Assembly (NCBI RefSeq): GCF_027925445.1
Contig: NZ_AP027149.1
Location: 248,001 to 312,000 of the forward strand
DNA: 64,000 nt
Reading direction: 5' to 3'
DNA from: Methylocystis bryophila
GTDB taxonomy: Bacteria; Pseudomonadota; Alphaproteobacteria; Rhizobiales; Beijerinckiaceae
The position numbers were made by a program, and so were the translations under genes. Shown here piece by piece: positions 33,820 through 43,081 of this stretch (within the stretch, counting starts at the first letter, position 1; each line of letters starts with the position of its first letter). The notes under the pieces are model-generated. The model did no database searches. It saw only the letters and a list, made by a program, of their open reading frames with translations, and was not told the DNA's origin.

Positions 33820-34881
33820 TTACAAGATCTTCCTGCCCTTGAAAATCACATTGGCTGAAATCGATTTCCGCCCAGTAGAGTGCATATCATCAAAAGCCTT
33901 TTTCACCAACTCGTTGCCAGAATGCAAGTTTCCAATCAAGTCACCGATCGTCAGGCTTTCAAAGATTTTGCGTCCACTTTCACTTAGCGCACCGTGAGCC
34001 CATTTCATAATGACCCCGAGAGAATGCGCAGCCTCAGCAAAGTCGTACTCGCCAGAGTAGGCGTCATCAAAGAGCGCGCGCATACCGAACTCCGTCGGAT
34101 TGAAATAATGGCTAGGTAGACCGTGCGTAAAATGCATATTTGTTCCGTTGATGAATAGCCAACCATTCTTCCTTGTTACTCTCTTGATTTCACTCGCCAG
34201 CTTGAATGGATTTTTAACATGCTCGATGACATTGGGGCAGACGACAACGTCGAAAGCTTCATCAATGAAAGGCAGGTAATCATCGAAAGATACCACATCG
34301 ATATTGGGGTAGCCTGTTATGTCCAGCTGGGCAACGTTATCGATCACGGGACTGATTCCAGCACCGACGACCAAGCCCATTTCTGCTCCATTCAACAACT
34401 CGGCAGCTGCATCACCATAAGCCCAAGTTGAGGTCGTGTGTGTTGACCAATTACCGTCGAGCGCGGATATAAAAAACTGCTCTGAGAGCTTACGGTAGGG
34501 TTGATCAATGATTCTATGAAGATTGCGCAACTTTGCCGGCCGTGTAAGATTTATTGTACGATGACCAAGAGATACGCTGCGCGCGCCGTCATGTATAAAC
34601 ACTTCAACGTAAGCATCCTCCTCCGCAAAGCTGTCGACGTTCACGGCATGCTGCCAACCAGTGAGACCAGAAGCCTCTGGTAACTGGGAAGCGAAATAAA
34701 TATCGATGTCTTCCCTATAGGAAGTCGGCGTTATCTCATCGACCACCTTACCGTTAATATGGACAGTAACGCGCGGATGCTTTGCAAGAAGCCAGCCGAC
34801 AATCGGCAACACGCCAGTGCGCGTAACCTTGTATCCACGCGTATTTTCCCGCGGATAGTCCCACGCACCGAGCAACGTCAT
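33820..34881 (-). CDS. SAM-dependent methyltransferase, class I, with N-terminal extension
   Basis: A 353-residue protein. The C-terminal half is a class I methyltransferase: GLVVGAGISPVIDNVAQLDI (SAM loop), VVSFDDYLPFIDEAFDVVVC, and NVIEHVKNPFKLASEIKRV (the VxEHVxxP motif of Methyltransf_11 proteins). The N-terminal 150 residues look like a beta-rich Ig-like domain (VTVHINGKVVDEITP, VEVFIHDGARSVSLGHRTI). It probably methylates a sugar or a carrier-linked glycan. Base composition is clearly AT-richer than neighbouring genes. It stands about 165 bases downstream of the next methyltransferase gene on the same strand. Confidence 0.85.
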   Translation of the reverse strand: MTLLGAWDYPRENTRGYKVTRTGVLPIVGWLLAKHPRVTVHINGKVVDEITPTSYREDIDIYFASQLPEASGLTGWQHAVNVDSFAEEDAYVEVFIHDGARSVSLGHRTINLTRPAKLRNLHRIIDQPYRKLSEQFFISALDGNWSTHTTSTWAYGDAAAELLNGAEMGLVVGAGISPVIDNVAQLDITGYPNIDVVSFDDYLPFIDEAFDVVVCPNVIEHVKNPFKLASEIKRVTRKNGWLFINGTNMHFTHGLPSHYFNPTEFGMRALFDDAYSGEYDFAEAAHSLGVIMKWAHGALSESGRKIFESLTIGDLIGNLHSGNELVKKAFDDMHSTGRKSISANVIFKGRKIL

Positions 34882-35045
34882 AACTGGCCTCTCATTAAGT
34901 TTGATTTACATTCCTCGCGTCTGCCCGCTTCTCGCCTCAACATAGAACCGACTCACATGCTCAATAGATCGTTCTTCACGGGCGACGAGCCCACACCCGC
35001 GCGATCGCCAAAGCTCGACGAGCGAGAGCCAAGCAACGAATCACC

Positions 35046-35714
35046 TTATGTTGCCATCCTCTTCATGACCGTGATGCAGTCTATGTCTGCGGCGCCGCCC
35101 CAGGCGAAAGTTTCCTGCCTCAGGACATCGAATCCGTCGTGGACGGCTACATGTTTGAAGATCGGGGCCGACATGAAGTTCCGCCAGTGCGGATTTTGTT
35201 GGAAAGACCCTCCCGGATTTCCCGTAAAATTTGAATGGTGAACGAAGGCGAAACCACCCGGTCTAAGAACGCGAGCGAACTCGGCTATATAAGACAGGAC
35301 AATCTCCAAATCGAAGTGAACCATTGCGTCGAAGCTGTAAACGAAAGTGTAAGCTTCGGAAGGGAGCGGATGAAGGTCGTACCCGTTGTTCAAGAATACA
35401 GCATAGCCCCCAAGGGGCACAAGATTTTGGTCGCAGTAAGCGATATTCTCAGCATTAACGTCAACCAGGGTAATGTTTCCGGCACCGACTTCTTTCAGCT
35501 TGCGTGCGTTTCGTCCACGCCCACAGGCGAAGTCAATAGTTTCCGATAGGTCTATCGGATAGGTACTCAAAATTGGTAAGATAATACTGCTCCAATGAGC
35601 GTCCATGTGGGCAGCAGCAGCCTCATGATAGGCCACAGCTACATTGTCACCCCAGTGGAATGCCTCCGTTTCTACGACTTTTGAAAGACGTTCGCTCAAT
35701 TTATTTTTGTTCAT
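35046..35714 (-). CDS. SAM-dependent methyltransferase, class I
   Basis: A 222-residue class I methyltransferase: TIDFACGRGRNARKLKEVGA (SAM loop with DFACGRG), ITLVDVNAENIAYC, YSFDAMVHFDLEIVLSYI, and VLRPGGFAFVHHSNF. This is the Methyltransf_25/11 pattern. AT-rich compared with the flanks, like its neighbour. It likely methylates part of the surface polysaccharide; the acceptor is unknown. No clear ribosome-binding site was assigned. Confidence 0.85.
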   Translation of the reverse strand: MNKNKLSERLSKVVETEAFHWGDNVAVAYHEAAAAHMDAHWSSIILPILSTYPIDLSETIDFACGRGRNARKLKEVGAGNITLVDVNAENIAYCDQNLVPLGGYAVFLNNGYDLHPLPSEAYTFVYSFDAMVHFDLEIVLSYIAEFARVLRPGGFAFVHHSNFTGNPGGSFQQNPHWRNFMSAPIFKHVAVHDGFDVLRQETFAWGGAADIDCITVMKRMAT

Positions 35715-35975
35715 AGTTTGTGCCCTCTAGGCGACTGCGCTGATCCCCGTAGATCTTGCTTTCTGGAGATGATACATGGCTTCTTGTCAGCGCGCAAATC
35801 CGCGGTCAGTGCACTGCAGCAAATAAATTTACAGCGTCGACCATAGCGGGTTGCCGCGCGTCGGAAGCCCCTCAATCGGTAGAACATGCACCGCATGGGA
35901 GCTGATGCCGGGACGTCACGCCACGAGCCGGACCAGACGAATTCCTGGAGCGGTGAAACCGTTTCGATTGCGACG

Positions 35976-38180
35976 TCACATTTCAATGACTGTAATGCCG
36001 AGGTCGTAGAGGTTGATCTTTCCGGCTGTCATCGCTCTTTGCCCGAGATCGAGCCAGTAGCTCTTTCCCACACTCAGGCCAGAGAGCCAGTAATTCAAAG
36101 TAAAAGGAATTTGCGTATTCGCCGACAAGTTCCTTACATTTATGGAAGTGGTCGAAGTTCCGGCAAGCTCCGCGCCGTTCCCGGGGATCTTTCCGCTGCC
36201 ATAGAGGAGCTCCACGCCAAAGCCGTTTCCCGCTGTGTTGCTTCTCCCCTCGCCCGTCACCGTGATCAGGACATTACCGGTTTGCGTCGGCACAAAAGTC
36301 ACACCAAGTCCCGTCATGGCACCGACCGTGCTCGTGGTGCCCGGAGGATTCGAGGGGCGAATGTTCAAACGTAGCGGAGTAGCGGGGGCGACTGCCACAC
36401 CGGGAAGATCTCTAGGAGAATTTTGATGGACTCCGCTGAAGTTGCTCGAGCCGACACCAACGCCAACGTTGGGCTCTGAACCTTTACCGCAAAAGGCGGA
36501 GCACACCGACGATCTCCCAAGTTCGCGCCATTCAATCTCGGTGTCCTTGATAAATGTGATCGTGTCCCCGCTCTCGGGCGTCCAGTCCACGCCATTATTC
36601 AAAGCCAATTGCGCGCTCGCCGTAAGTGTCGAGTTGTTATCTAGGAAAGTGAGAATGGCAATCTGTCCGACCTGACCATTCAGGAAATCAGTAACAGTTG
36701 TCGGGCCAGACTGGAATAGACGAAATGTCTTACATGGCAAACCAGCCGAAAGGTTGGGCCTTGCCCCGGACACCGGGCACCATCCCCTGTCCAATCGAGT
36801 AATAATCGGAGAATTGTTTGTGAACTCCGTGGCATAATTTGGCTTATTGATCCAGCTAGTCACTGAACCAAACAGTAGGTTATTTGTAATTTTGTTGTAC
36901 GTTTGCCCATTATGCTCCTCTATAAAGTAATCAACATTATACGCGCTATTTGCTTCAACCAGAGTTTGCTCAGTCGCAGGGCCCAATGAAACGGCGATTG
37001 CCGTGCCACCCGCTGAGTTCCCCTTAAAGCCAGAGCATGCGTTGTTAGATATAATATTCCCGATGCTCGTTCCAATACCTGGATTGTCTGCAATCACATA
37101 GCAGATGAAATCCTCGCTGCTTTCCGGGCGCTTCATGGCATAATTTGCATATATCTGTCCTTGTTGATAACCGGCAAATAAAACACAGTCTACGTAACAT
37201 GAAAATGCGTTATTCTGCACAAAAAAGCTCGGCCAGTTTGCACCGTCGGGCGCATAGACGCCATGATTCACGCCAACATAATTACCGTTAATTACAACTG
37301 GCCCCTCAGAATCGTCCATAAACTGGGTACCAACGACGGAATCATACACTGTTACATGATCTTCTAAAAAACCATTGCTCCCCAAGCTTGCCCCCACGCC
37401 GGCGGCCTTGCCCCCATCAACCAACACACCTACACTCATTTGTGAAGTCGGAGACCAGCCCGAGCCTCTAAAGTTGGCATTTATACCATTTATATCCACA
37501 TTTTGCGCAAGGCCTGCATCACAACCTGTGCAGTGAACACCGTATTTCCAATAATGTTGATGCGCACCATCGTTGACCCCATCGATCGAAATATCTCGGA
37601 ACACACCACTATTAAATAACTGATGCGAACCCTCCGTGTAGTTCACCCAAATTGCGGCCGTCTCTATTTGATTCAACTGCACAGTCTGGATTTTAAGATT
37701 ATCGAACTGCGTAAAATAGTTATGACTTTCCTGCATAACTACAAACCCGCCGCCTGGGGCGGTAAAACCTAATATCGACTGGCTTGCGCCAGCTCCTGAA
37801 ACGCGCAAGCTCACGTTCGAGGCCTTCAAGGCGCAGGGTAATTTATAGGAGCCTCTTCCAAAGTGGATGGTTCCTCCATTTGGAATAGCCGTCAAAGCCG
37901 ACGTCCACGCAGAGCAACTACTCCTGACTCCTGTGGGATCGGCGCCGTAAGCGTCAATCTGGACCTCAGGAAGATTGGCAAGGCGAGCGGGAGCGACATT
38001 TCCGCTGGAAACTGCTGCTGGAGCGCGTCCTTTTGCAGGTCCGACATTGGGCGGGCTGACAGGCTCTTGCACATCAGAATCTTCCGAGGTCGATGACAAC
38101 AAATCTTTTGCCTGCCCCGGCGTCGTCACAAACACGGATGCGACAGCAAGAAAAACATTCAAAAGCGTGGCGCTTTTCAT
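35976..38180 (-). CDS. secreted right-handed beta-helix protein (pectate-lyase-3-like)
   Basis: A 734-residue protein with a signal peptide (MKSATLLNVFLAVASVFVTT, cleavage near GQAKD). A Pro/Ser-rich linker follows, then the pectate-lyase-3 opening VQIDAYGADPTGVRSS and SALTAIPNGGTIHFGRGSYK, then many beta-helix coils rich in N and G to about 480, with a separate C-terminal beta domain (about 600-734). Such proteins in polysaccharide loci often cleave or modify the polymer. Cysteine pairs (CTGCDAG, CYVDC, CSAFCG) suggest disulfides outside the cytoplasm. The active site cannot be assigned. Clearly AT-rich compared with its neighbours. Confidence 0.82.
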   Translation of the reverse strand: MKSATLLNVFLAVASVFVTTPGQAKDLLSSTSEDSDVQEPVSPPNVGPAKGRAPAAVSSGNVAPARLANLPEVQIDAYGADPTGVRSSCSAWTSALTAIPNGGTIHFGRGSYKLPCALKASNVSLRVSGAGASQSILGFTAPGGGFVVMQESHNYFTQFDNLKIQTVQLNQIETAAIWVNYTEGSHQLFNSGVFRDISIDGVNDGAHQHYWKYGVHCTGCDAGLAQNVDINGINANFRGSGWSPTSQMSVGVLVDGGKAAGVGASLGSNGFLEDHVTVYDSVVGTQFMDDSEGPVVINGNYVGVNHGVYAPDGANWPSFFVQNNAFSCYVDCVLFAGYQQGQIYANYAMKRPESSEDFICYVIADNPGIGTSIGNIISNNACSGFKGNSAGGTAIAVSLGPATEQTLVEANSAYNVDYFIEEHNGQTYNKITNNLLFGSVTSWINKPNYATEFTNNSPIITRLDRGWCPVSGARPNLSAGLPCKTFRLFQSGPTTVTDFLNGQVGQIAILTFLDNNSTLTASAQLALNNGVDWTPESGDTITFIKDTEIEWRELGRSSVCSAFCGKGSEPNVGVGVGSSNFSGVHQNSPRDLPGVAVAPATPLRLNIRPSNPPGTTSTVGAMTGLGVTFVPTQTGNVLITVTGEGRSNTAGNGFGVELLYGSGKIPGNGAELAGTSTTSINVRNLSANTQIPFTLNYWLSGLSVGKSYWLDLGQRAMTAGKINLYDLGITVIEM

Positions 38181-38506
38181 TCTCGACTTCCGAACTATCC
38201 GTTTGCAAATTTGCTCCGCGTCGCATTCGACTGGGGAACCGTTTCAGAGTCGCAAAAATAGCATACGCCTCCAACCCGGCAAAGGATTAATCATTCACTC
38301 CAAACCGTTGCGTGTCTTTCACTCCCGATTGCTCCGTGATAGAAAATGAGTGCCGGGGTTACAGTGATCGGATTTCGGAGACGTTGGTCAGATTACGAAA
38401 GCGCGGTGTGTAACCCCACAAGATATTTCCGCGGCCATCACCCGGGAACCGACGCCCCGATACCACTGGTCAAAATGGTGCTGCCGTCACCGAGAAGAGA
38501 AACGTG
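38181..38506. other. divergent intergenic region
   Basis: About 325 bases between the beta-helix protein and the sulfotransferase, which point away from each other. It must hold two promoters. I see no convincing motif, operator or RNA structure. Confidence 0.4.
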
Positions 38507-39484
38507 ATGAACACTGAAGCGCACAACGACGACTTGGCCCCTGGCCGATTTCCACTCATTGTTTTCGTGCACGTGCCAAAAACTGGCGGGAGCACCGTAA
38601 TTAACGTTCTAGATAGACTATCGCCACGCGGCCACGGTAATGCTCAGGTCTTGGATAATGTCGACATCATAAAGACTGCGCTGAACGCGGATTGGATATC
38701 AGGACATATCCCTCGATTTCATTTCTCAGCAAAGCTGGCTTGGCTACCGCTACACCATATGGAAGGCGAGGAAGCGATTACTATTTGCCGTCCCGTTGAA
38801 TATTTTTCTATGGTGAGGGAGCCGCTATCCCAATTAATCTCGCACTTAAATTACAGCTTCGAACGAATCGCAAATCCTCCTGAATACTACGGATTTAATC
38901 AAAGAGAACGGATGTTAGATCTTGAAATTATATCGACTGATTTTTCAGATCCCATTGCCATCAAGAAGATCCTGCTAAAGCATTATGAGCAGTATTGCGT
39001 CTGTCAGTCGTATTACATTCTGGGGGACGATTTCGCGCATCTCTCCGATGAAGGCGTGCGCGACAGACTTCTGAGTTATACATATATCGGAACAACAATT
39101 GATCTACCAATATTATACGGCCAATTTGGATTCGCCAACATCCATGAGGATTTTTCATCAGTTGTAGAAAACAGGAGTCGGCCGTGGTTCAAAAAAGAAA
39201 TATTCTTATCAGAAGAACTACGCGGATTTATTGATAAAATTCTGTATCATGAAATAAGACTGTATAAATTTGTCACTGAACTTAGCGCTTCTTATAGAAG
39301 CAGGAAACCATCTCGGCCCGCGTTTCCCATCGTCAACCCTGAAAATTTCAACGAAGCCAGTTATTGTTTAACGCATCGGGATGTTTTACAGGGAATCTCC
39401 GAAGGAGTTCTCTCCAGCGGTCGAGATCATTTTGAAAGATTCGGCGTCGCCGAAAAGCGGAGAATAGCGATATTTCCGGGTTGA
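38507..39484 (+). CDS. sulfotransferase family protein
   Basis: A 325-residue sulfotransferase of the cytoplasmic P-loop type. The 5'-phosphosulfate loop is VFVHVPKTGGSTVINVL; the 3'-phosphate site is MVREPLSQLISHLNYSF. These two motifs are typical of heparan-sulfate 2-O-like (sulfotransfer_2) enzymes, which use PAPS to sulfate sugars. The C-terminal 45 residues (from about 280) repeat the short module seen four times in the large glycosyltransferase: NFNEASYCLTHRDV and later SSGRDHFERFGVAEKR. AT-rich. A weak GAGAAGAG lies upstream of the ATG at 38507; a GTG one codon earlier is possible. Confidence 0.87.
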   Translation: MNTEAHNDDLAPGRFPLIVFVHVPKTGGSTVINVLDRLSPRGHGNAQVLDNVDIIKTALNADWISGHIPRFHFSAKLAWLPLHHMEGEEAITICRPVEYFSMVREPLSQLISHLNYSFERIANPPEYYGFNQRERMLDLEIISTDFSDPIAIKKILLKHYEQYCVCQSYYILGDDFAHLSDEGVRDRLLSYTYIGTTIDLPILYGQFGFANIHEDFSSVVENRSRPWFKKEIFLSEELRGFIDKILYHEIRLYKFVTELSASYRSRKPSRPAFPIVNPENFNEASYCLTHRDVLQGISEGVLSSGRDHFERFGVAEKRRIAIFPG

Positions 39485-39672
39485 AGTTAAGTGCGCGATG
39501 CCCTCACAATCGGTTCTCACCCTCGTCAAAAAGTTATTCACTTCGCTTTCCCATCGATCTGTGTCCAATCGGCGCAAGCTTCCTTGGATGAGAACCCGCC
39601 ATGAACTAAGACCAGGTGATCTCAAACAAGGGCTCGCGCACTCCGACGCCAGCCGTAAATAGGGGCCGGATC

Positions 39673-40452
39673 ATGCACGACACCGCCTATGAGATCGGCA
39701 GACATTTCTTTGAGATTTACGGCGCCGCGGGGCAAATCATCATCGAACTCGGGTCTTACAATGTCAACGGAAGTCTGCGCGACTTCTGTCCCGCCGGAGC
39801 GACTTACCTCGGCCTAGACGTGGAACTCGGTCCCGGTGTGGACATAAGAGTCGAGCCCGGCCGGGATTTGCCCCTGCGGGACGATTTCGCCGACATCGTC
39901 GTCTCGACCTCAGCTTTCGAGCACGATCCCGCTTTCTGGGACACTTTCCTGCAATTTGCGCGCGTGCTGAAGCCTGGCGGGGTCCTTTATTTGAACGCGC
40001 CCTCTAATGGCATGTTCCACCGTTATCCCATCGATTGCTGGCGCTTCTATCCGGACTGCGGGAAGGGTTTCGTCGCCTTGGCGCAAAAGCGCGGATACCC
40101 GTTGACACTGGTCGAGTCCTTCATCGCCGAGCGTCGCGGCGAGCATTGGAACGACTTCGTCGCCGTTTTCAAGAAGTCGAGCGCCGACGCCTGGCCCGCA
40201 CGGTTTCTCTCGGACACCGTGCCCTGCAAGAACATCGTTCGGCTTGGCGTCGAGGGGATCGGCGCGCCGAGTGAATTGCCCGAGGACATGAGGATATTGG
40301 AAGCGCTGAGGGGAGAAAACGCCGAGCTGAAAGCCGCGCTTGAAGCGGCTGAGTTTCGTGCCTTGGAGGCCCAATTGAGAGCACGGCTCGCGGAGAAGGA
40401 AGAGACCATCGCCCAGCTCAGCGCGCGGCTGGCGGAATCGGTGCCGAGCTGA
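39673..40452 (+). CDS. SAM-dependent methyltransferase with C-terminal coiled coil
   Basis: A 259-residue protein. Methyltransferase core: QIIIELGSYNVNGSLRDF, YLGLDVELGPGVDIRVEP, FADIVVSTSAFEHDPAFWDT, VLKPGGVLYLNAPSNG. The C-terminal 45 residues (LRGENAELKAALEAAEFRAL and on) are a leucine/alanine-rich coiled coil, possibly for oligomerisation. I prefer the ATG at 39673, which starts the fold, to the GTG at 39616. Its 3' end overlaps the convergent SGNH-hydrolase gene by 35 bases. Confidence 0.85.
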   Translation: MHDTAYEIGRHFFEIYGAAGQIIIELGSYNVNGSLRDFCPAGATYLGLDVELGPGVDIRVEPGRDLPLRDDFADIVVSTSAFEHDPAFWDTFLQFARVLKPGGVLYLNAPSNGMFHRYPIDCWRFYPDCGKGFVALAQKRGYPLTLVESFIAERRGEHWNDFVAVFKKSSADAWPARFLSDTVPCKNIVRLGVEGIGAPSELPEDMRILEALRGENAELKAALEAAEFRALEAQLRARLAEKEETIAQLSARLAESVPS

Positions 40453-41545
40453 ATTTGCGTCTCCACAGGACCAGCCACGGCGCGCGCGCGTCGAGGCGGG
40501 TTTGGATCGCCGCCAGCAGGCGGCGCGGCCAGGGGGCGCCGCTCCAGAAGATAACGCCGGCGATCTCGAGCTTTTGCGCCGCGAAGGGCGCTTCGCTCGG
40601 GGCGCCGTGAAAAGTCCGGTCCTCGGGAAGACGCATTAGCGCCACCTCCTCGGCCGGCATGGATATCTCCAGATCCTCCTCGGCGGCCGGCTGCGCGCGC
40701 ACATAATGCAGCAGCATGACCTTCGGCAGCACCGCGCGGATATGCGACTGCGCGGTCTTGCGCAGGCTCCAGCCCCCCGCAGCGAGGCGATAGGCGCCGG
40801 CGGTCTCCGTCGTGCGCAGCATCAGCGCGACGAGGCGTCCGCTCCCCGGCCAGAGGCTCGAGCCGCCGCGCGAGACCTCGAGAAATTCGTCGCTGTAGAC
40901 TGTGGAGACGATCTCCACCCGGCGGCAGGGCCCTTGCGTTCGCGCGGCGCGCGCGGGAACGAAGCGGAAGGACGGCGGCGCCGTCTCGCCCGCGCGCGGG
41001 ACGGGGACGCGCGCGTCGCGCAGGACCGCCGCGAGATGCTCGGCGACGCGCATCGAGGCCTCCGCGTGGAGATGCAGCTTGTCGACGTAATCTTCGGCGC
41101 GCACGCCGCCAAGCGCCTCCTGCTGCGTCACGCAAGGGTAGAGCCTGTGGCGCTGGCTAAGCCGGCGATAGCAGGCGAGCGCGCGCCGCGCCGCCGCATC
41201 GACGCGCGCCGCCTCGCCCGGGCGGGGCTGCAGGCAGAGCAGGAGCAGCGGCAGGCGCTGCTCGCGGCAGAGCTCCGCGACGGCGCGCAGCGTGTCCTCG
41301 AGCAGGTCCATGCGCAGCCAGCCGGCGTCAAGCAGCACGGCGTCATTGAGCGCATATTCGAAGATGACGAGCTGCGGCGGCGCCGCGTCCTCGCCGAGGC
41401 GCATGAGCCGCATCAGCCCGTAGAGCGAGCCGACGGCGCCGAGAAAGCGGTTCGAGACCCGATGCTCGGGGAGACGCGCGGCGAGCTGCGCGGCCCAGCC
41501 GTAATGCAGGCCGGCGTTCGAGCCGCCGAGAAGCAGAATGTCCAT
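40418..41545 (-). CDS. SGNH/GDSL-type hydrolase
   Basis: A 375-residue protein. SGNH blocks: block I ILLLGGSNAGLHYGW with the catalytic Ser, block III YALNDAVLLD with the Asn, and block V DKLHLHAEAS with Asp and His. The C-terminal 170 residues have no recognised domain. Without a signal peptide it probably acts in the cytoplasm, for example as an acetyl-esterase on sugar precursors, or in reverse as an acyltransferase. The ATG at 41545 has GGAG six bases upstream. Divergent from the GT4 gene at 41607 with a 61-base gap. Confidence 0.75.
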   Translation of the reverse strand: MDILLLGGSNAGLHYGWAAQLAARLPEHRVSNRFLGAVGSLYGLMRLMRLGEDAAPPQLVIFEYALNDAVLLDAGWLRMDLLEDTLRAVAELCREQRLPLLLLCLQPRPGEAARVDAAARRALACYRRLSQRHRLYPCVTQQEALGGVRAEDYVDKLHLHAEASMRVAEHLAAVLRDARVPVPRAGETAPPSFRFVPARAARTQGPCRRVEIVSTVYSDEFLEVSRGGSSLWPGSGRLVALMLRTTETAGAYRLAAGGWSLRKTAQSHIRAVLPKVMLLHYVRAQPAAEEDLEISMPAEEVALMRLPEDRTFHGAPSEAPFAAQKLEIAGVIFWSGAPWPRRLLAAIQTRLDARAPWLVLWRRKFSSAPIPPAAR

Positions 41546-41606
41546 CGAACTCCAGCGTTTTTGTCCAGCTTTGAGGAAAATCGCAAAAAGCGGCATTATT
41601 AGCGGC

Positions 41607-43037
41607 ATGGCGATCTCCCTCGAGCCCAAGCGTCTTCCCCCCGGCAAGCGGGCGATCGTTTATGACGTCACGCATCTGACGACGCGGCTCACGGGCGTCA
41701 CGACGACCGGCATCGACTGGGTCGACCGCGCCTATGCAAGACATTGGGCGGGGAGCGAGCGCCTCGCCTGCGGGCTGCATTACGGCCTGCTCGCCCCGCA
41801 CTTGTTGGCCCCGGCCCGCGTGGCGGATTTATCGATGGGCCACGAGAGGAAATTCGCGGGCGCCGACGCCTCGATCTCCGATCTCGCGCGGCGGCAATTG
41901 AAGGCATGGCTGACAGGAGGGGGCGACTTTCCCATAGCCGCGCGGAGCCGGCGGGAGAGGGTCGTGGAATCCGCGGCGTCGCTCGCCGCGAAGACGCGCC
42001 TGCGGATTGCGCACCACCGCCATCTCGAGATCCCCGAGGGCGCCCTCTATCTCAATGTGGCGCAGCATGGCTTCGAATATCCGGGGCTGTTCCGGTGGCT
42101 GGACGCGCGGCCCGACGTGGCGCCCGTCTTTCTCGCGCATGATCTGCTGCCGCTGGATTTTCCCGAATATTTCCGCCCCGGCTACAAGGCACTGTTCCGG
42201 CGCCGTTTTGAGCTCATCGCGCGGCGCGCGCGGGCGATCGTCACGACCTGCGACGCCACGGCGGCGCGGCTGAAGGCGGAATTTCGGGCCTTGGATCGGC
42301 CTTGCCCGCCGATCCATGCCGAGCCTCTCGCTTCGCCGTTGGAGACAGCGGGAGGCTTAGATCACGCTGCGTTCAGGCAGAATCGCCTGAACGCAGAAAA
42401 CGTGATCGATTCTAAAAGTTTAGAGCGCGATTCGTGCGAAAAACCGGTTTCCACTTTTTCGCATCGCGCTCTAGCGCTTCTCGACCCCGAACTCGCGAGC
42501 TTCCCCTATTTCGTCGCCATCGGGACATGGGAGCCGCGCAAGAACCATATCCTGCTGCTCAATGTCTGGCGCGAGCTGGTCGCCAGAGGCGGAGAACCGC
42601 CCAAGCTCATTTGCGTCGGGGGGCGCGGCTTCGGCGCTGGGCAGATGATCGAGGGCTTGGAGCGCTCGAATATCCTCGCGCCGCATGTTCGTCGCGTGCA
42701 CGGGCTCTCGTCCGACGCCTTGCGGCAGCTTCTTGCAAATGCCCGCGCGCTGCTGGCGCCGAACTTTGCGGAAGGCTACGGCATACCGCTCGTCGAAGCG
42801 CTTACGGTCGGCGCCCCGGCGGTTTGCTCGGACATCCCGGTGTTTCGCGAGGTCACGCAGAACTGCGCGACCTTCCTTTCCCCGCTCGACGGCAAAGGCT
42901 GGCTTGCCGCAGTTCGAGAGCTCGCCGAAAGCGGCTCGTCCGCGAACGACAACGCGCGGCGGCTCGCGCACAGTTTCAAACCGCCGAACTGGACGGAGTA
43001 TTTCGCCGGGGTCGAGGCCTTCCTTGACTCGCTGTAA
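41607..43037 (+). CDS. GT4-type glycosyltransferase with an in-frame repeat insertion
   Basis: A 476-residue GT-B glycosyltransferase, paralogue of the one at 18635: YDVTHLTTRLTGVT, VFLAHDLLPLDFPEYF, YFVAIGTWEPRKNHILLLNV, LICVGGRGF and APNFAEGYGIPLVEAL. Between the two Rossmann domains, residues about 251-290 are encoded wholly by a palindromic DNA repeat; the paralogue lacks this part. The frame stays open across it, so the protein could still be active, with the insert in the inter-domain linker. The start is set at the ATG giving MAISLEPKRLPPGKRAIV. Confidence 0.9.
   Translation: MAISLEPKRLPPGKRAIVYDVTHLTTRLTGVTTTGIDWVDRAYARHWAGSERLACGLHYGLLAPHLLAPARVADLSMGHERKFAGADASISDLARRQLKAWLTGGGDFPIAARSRRERVVESAASLAAKTRLRIAHHRHLEIPEGALYLNVAQHGFEYPGLFRWLDARPDVAPVFLAHDLLPLDFPEYFRPGYKALFRRRFELIARRARAIVTTCDATAARLKAEFRALDRPCPPIHAEPLASPLETAGGLDHAAFRQNRLNAENVIDSKSLERDSCEKPVSTFSHRALALLDPELASFPYFVAIGTWEPRKNHILLLNVWRELVARGGEPPKLICVGGRGFGAGQMIEGLERSNILAPHVRRVHGLSSDALRQLLANARALLAPNFAEGYGIPLVEALTVGAPAVCSDIPVFREVTQNCATFLSPLDGKGWLAAVRELAESGSSANDNARRLAHSFKPPNWTEYFAGVEAFLDSL
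42357..42474 (+). repeat. dispersed palindromic repeat, copy B (long form, intragenic)
   Basis: 118 bases with two palindromes. The first: ATCACG-CTGCGTTCAGGC pairs with GCCTGAACGCAG-aaaa-CGTGAT around AGAATC (42361-42406). The second: AGAGCGCGAT...ATCGCGCTCT with inner TGCGAAAAA/TTTTTCGCA (about 42422-42473). Copy A at 12810-12874 shares its head, first palindrome and an AGTT-GAGCGCG block. As I recall, repeats with CCGGTTT/CACTTTTTCGCA blocks are common in Rhizobiales genomes. This copy lies within a coding sequence without breaking it. Confidence 0.85.
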
Positions 43038-43081
43038 GCGAAGCCGGCTCCCCGCTCAGACACAGGTCCCGAGATGCCAAA

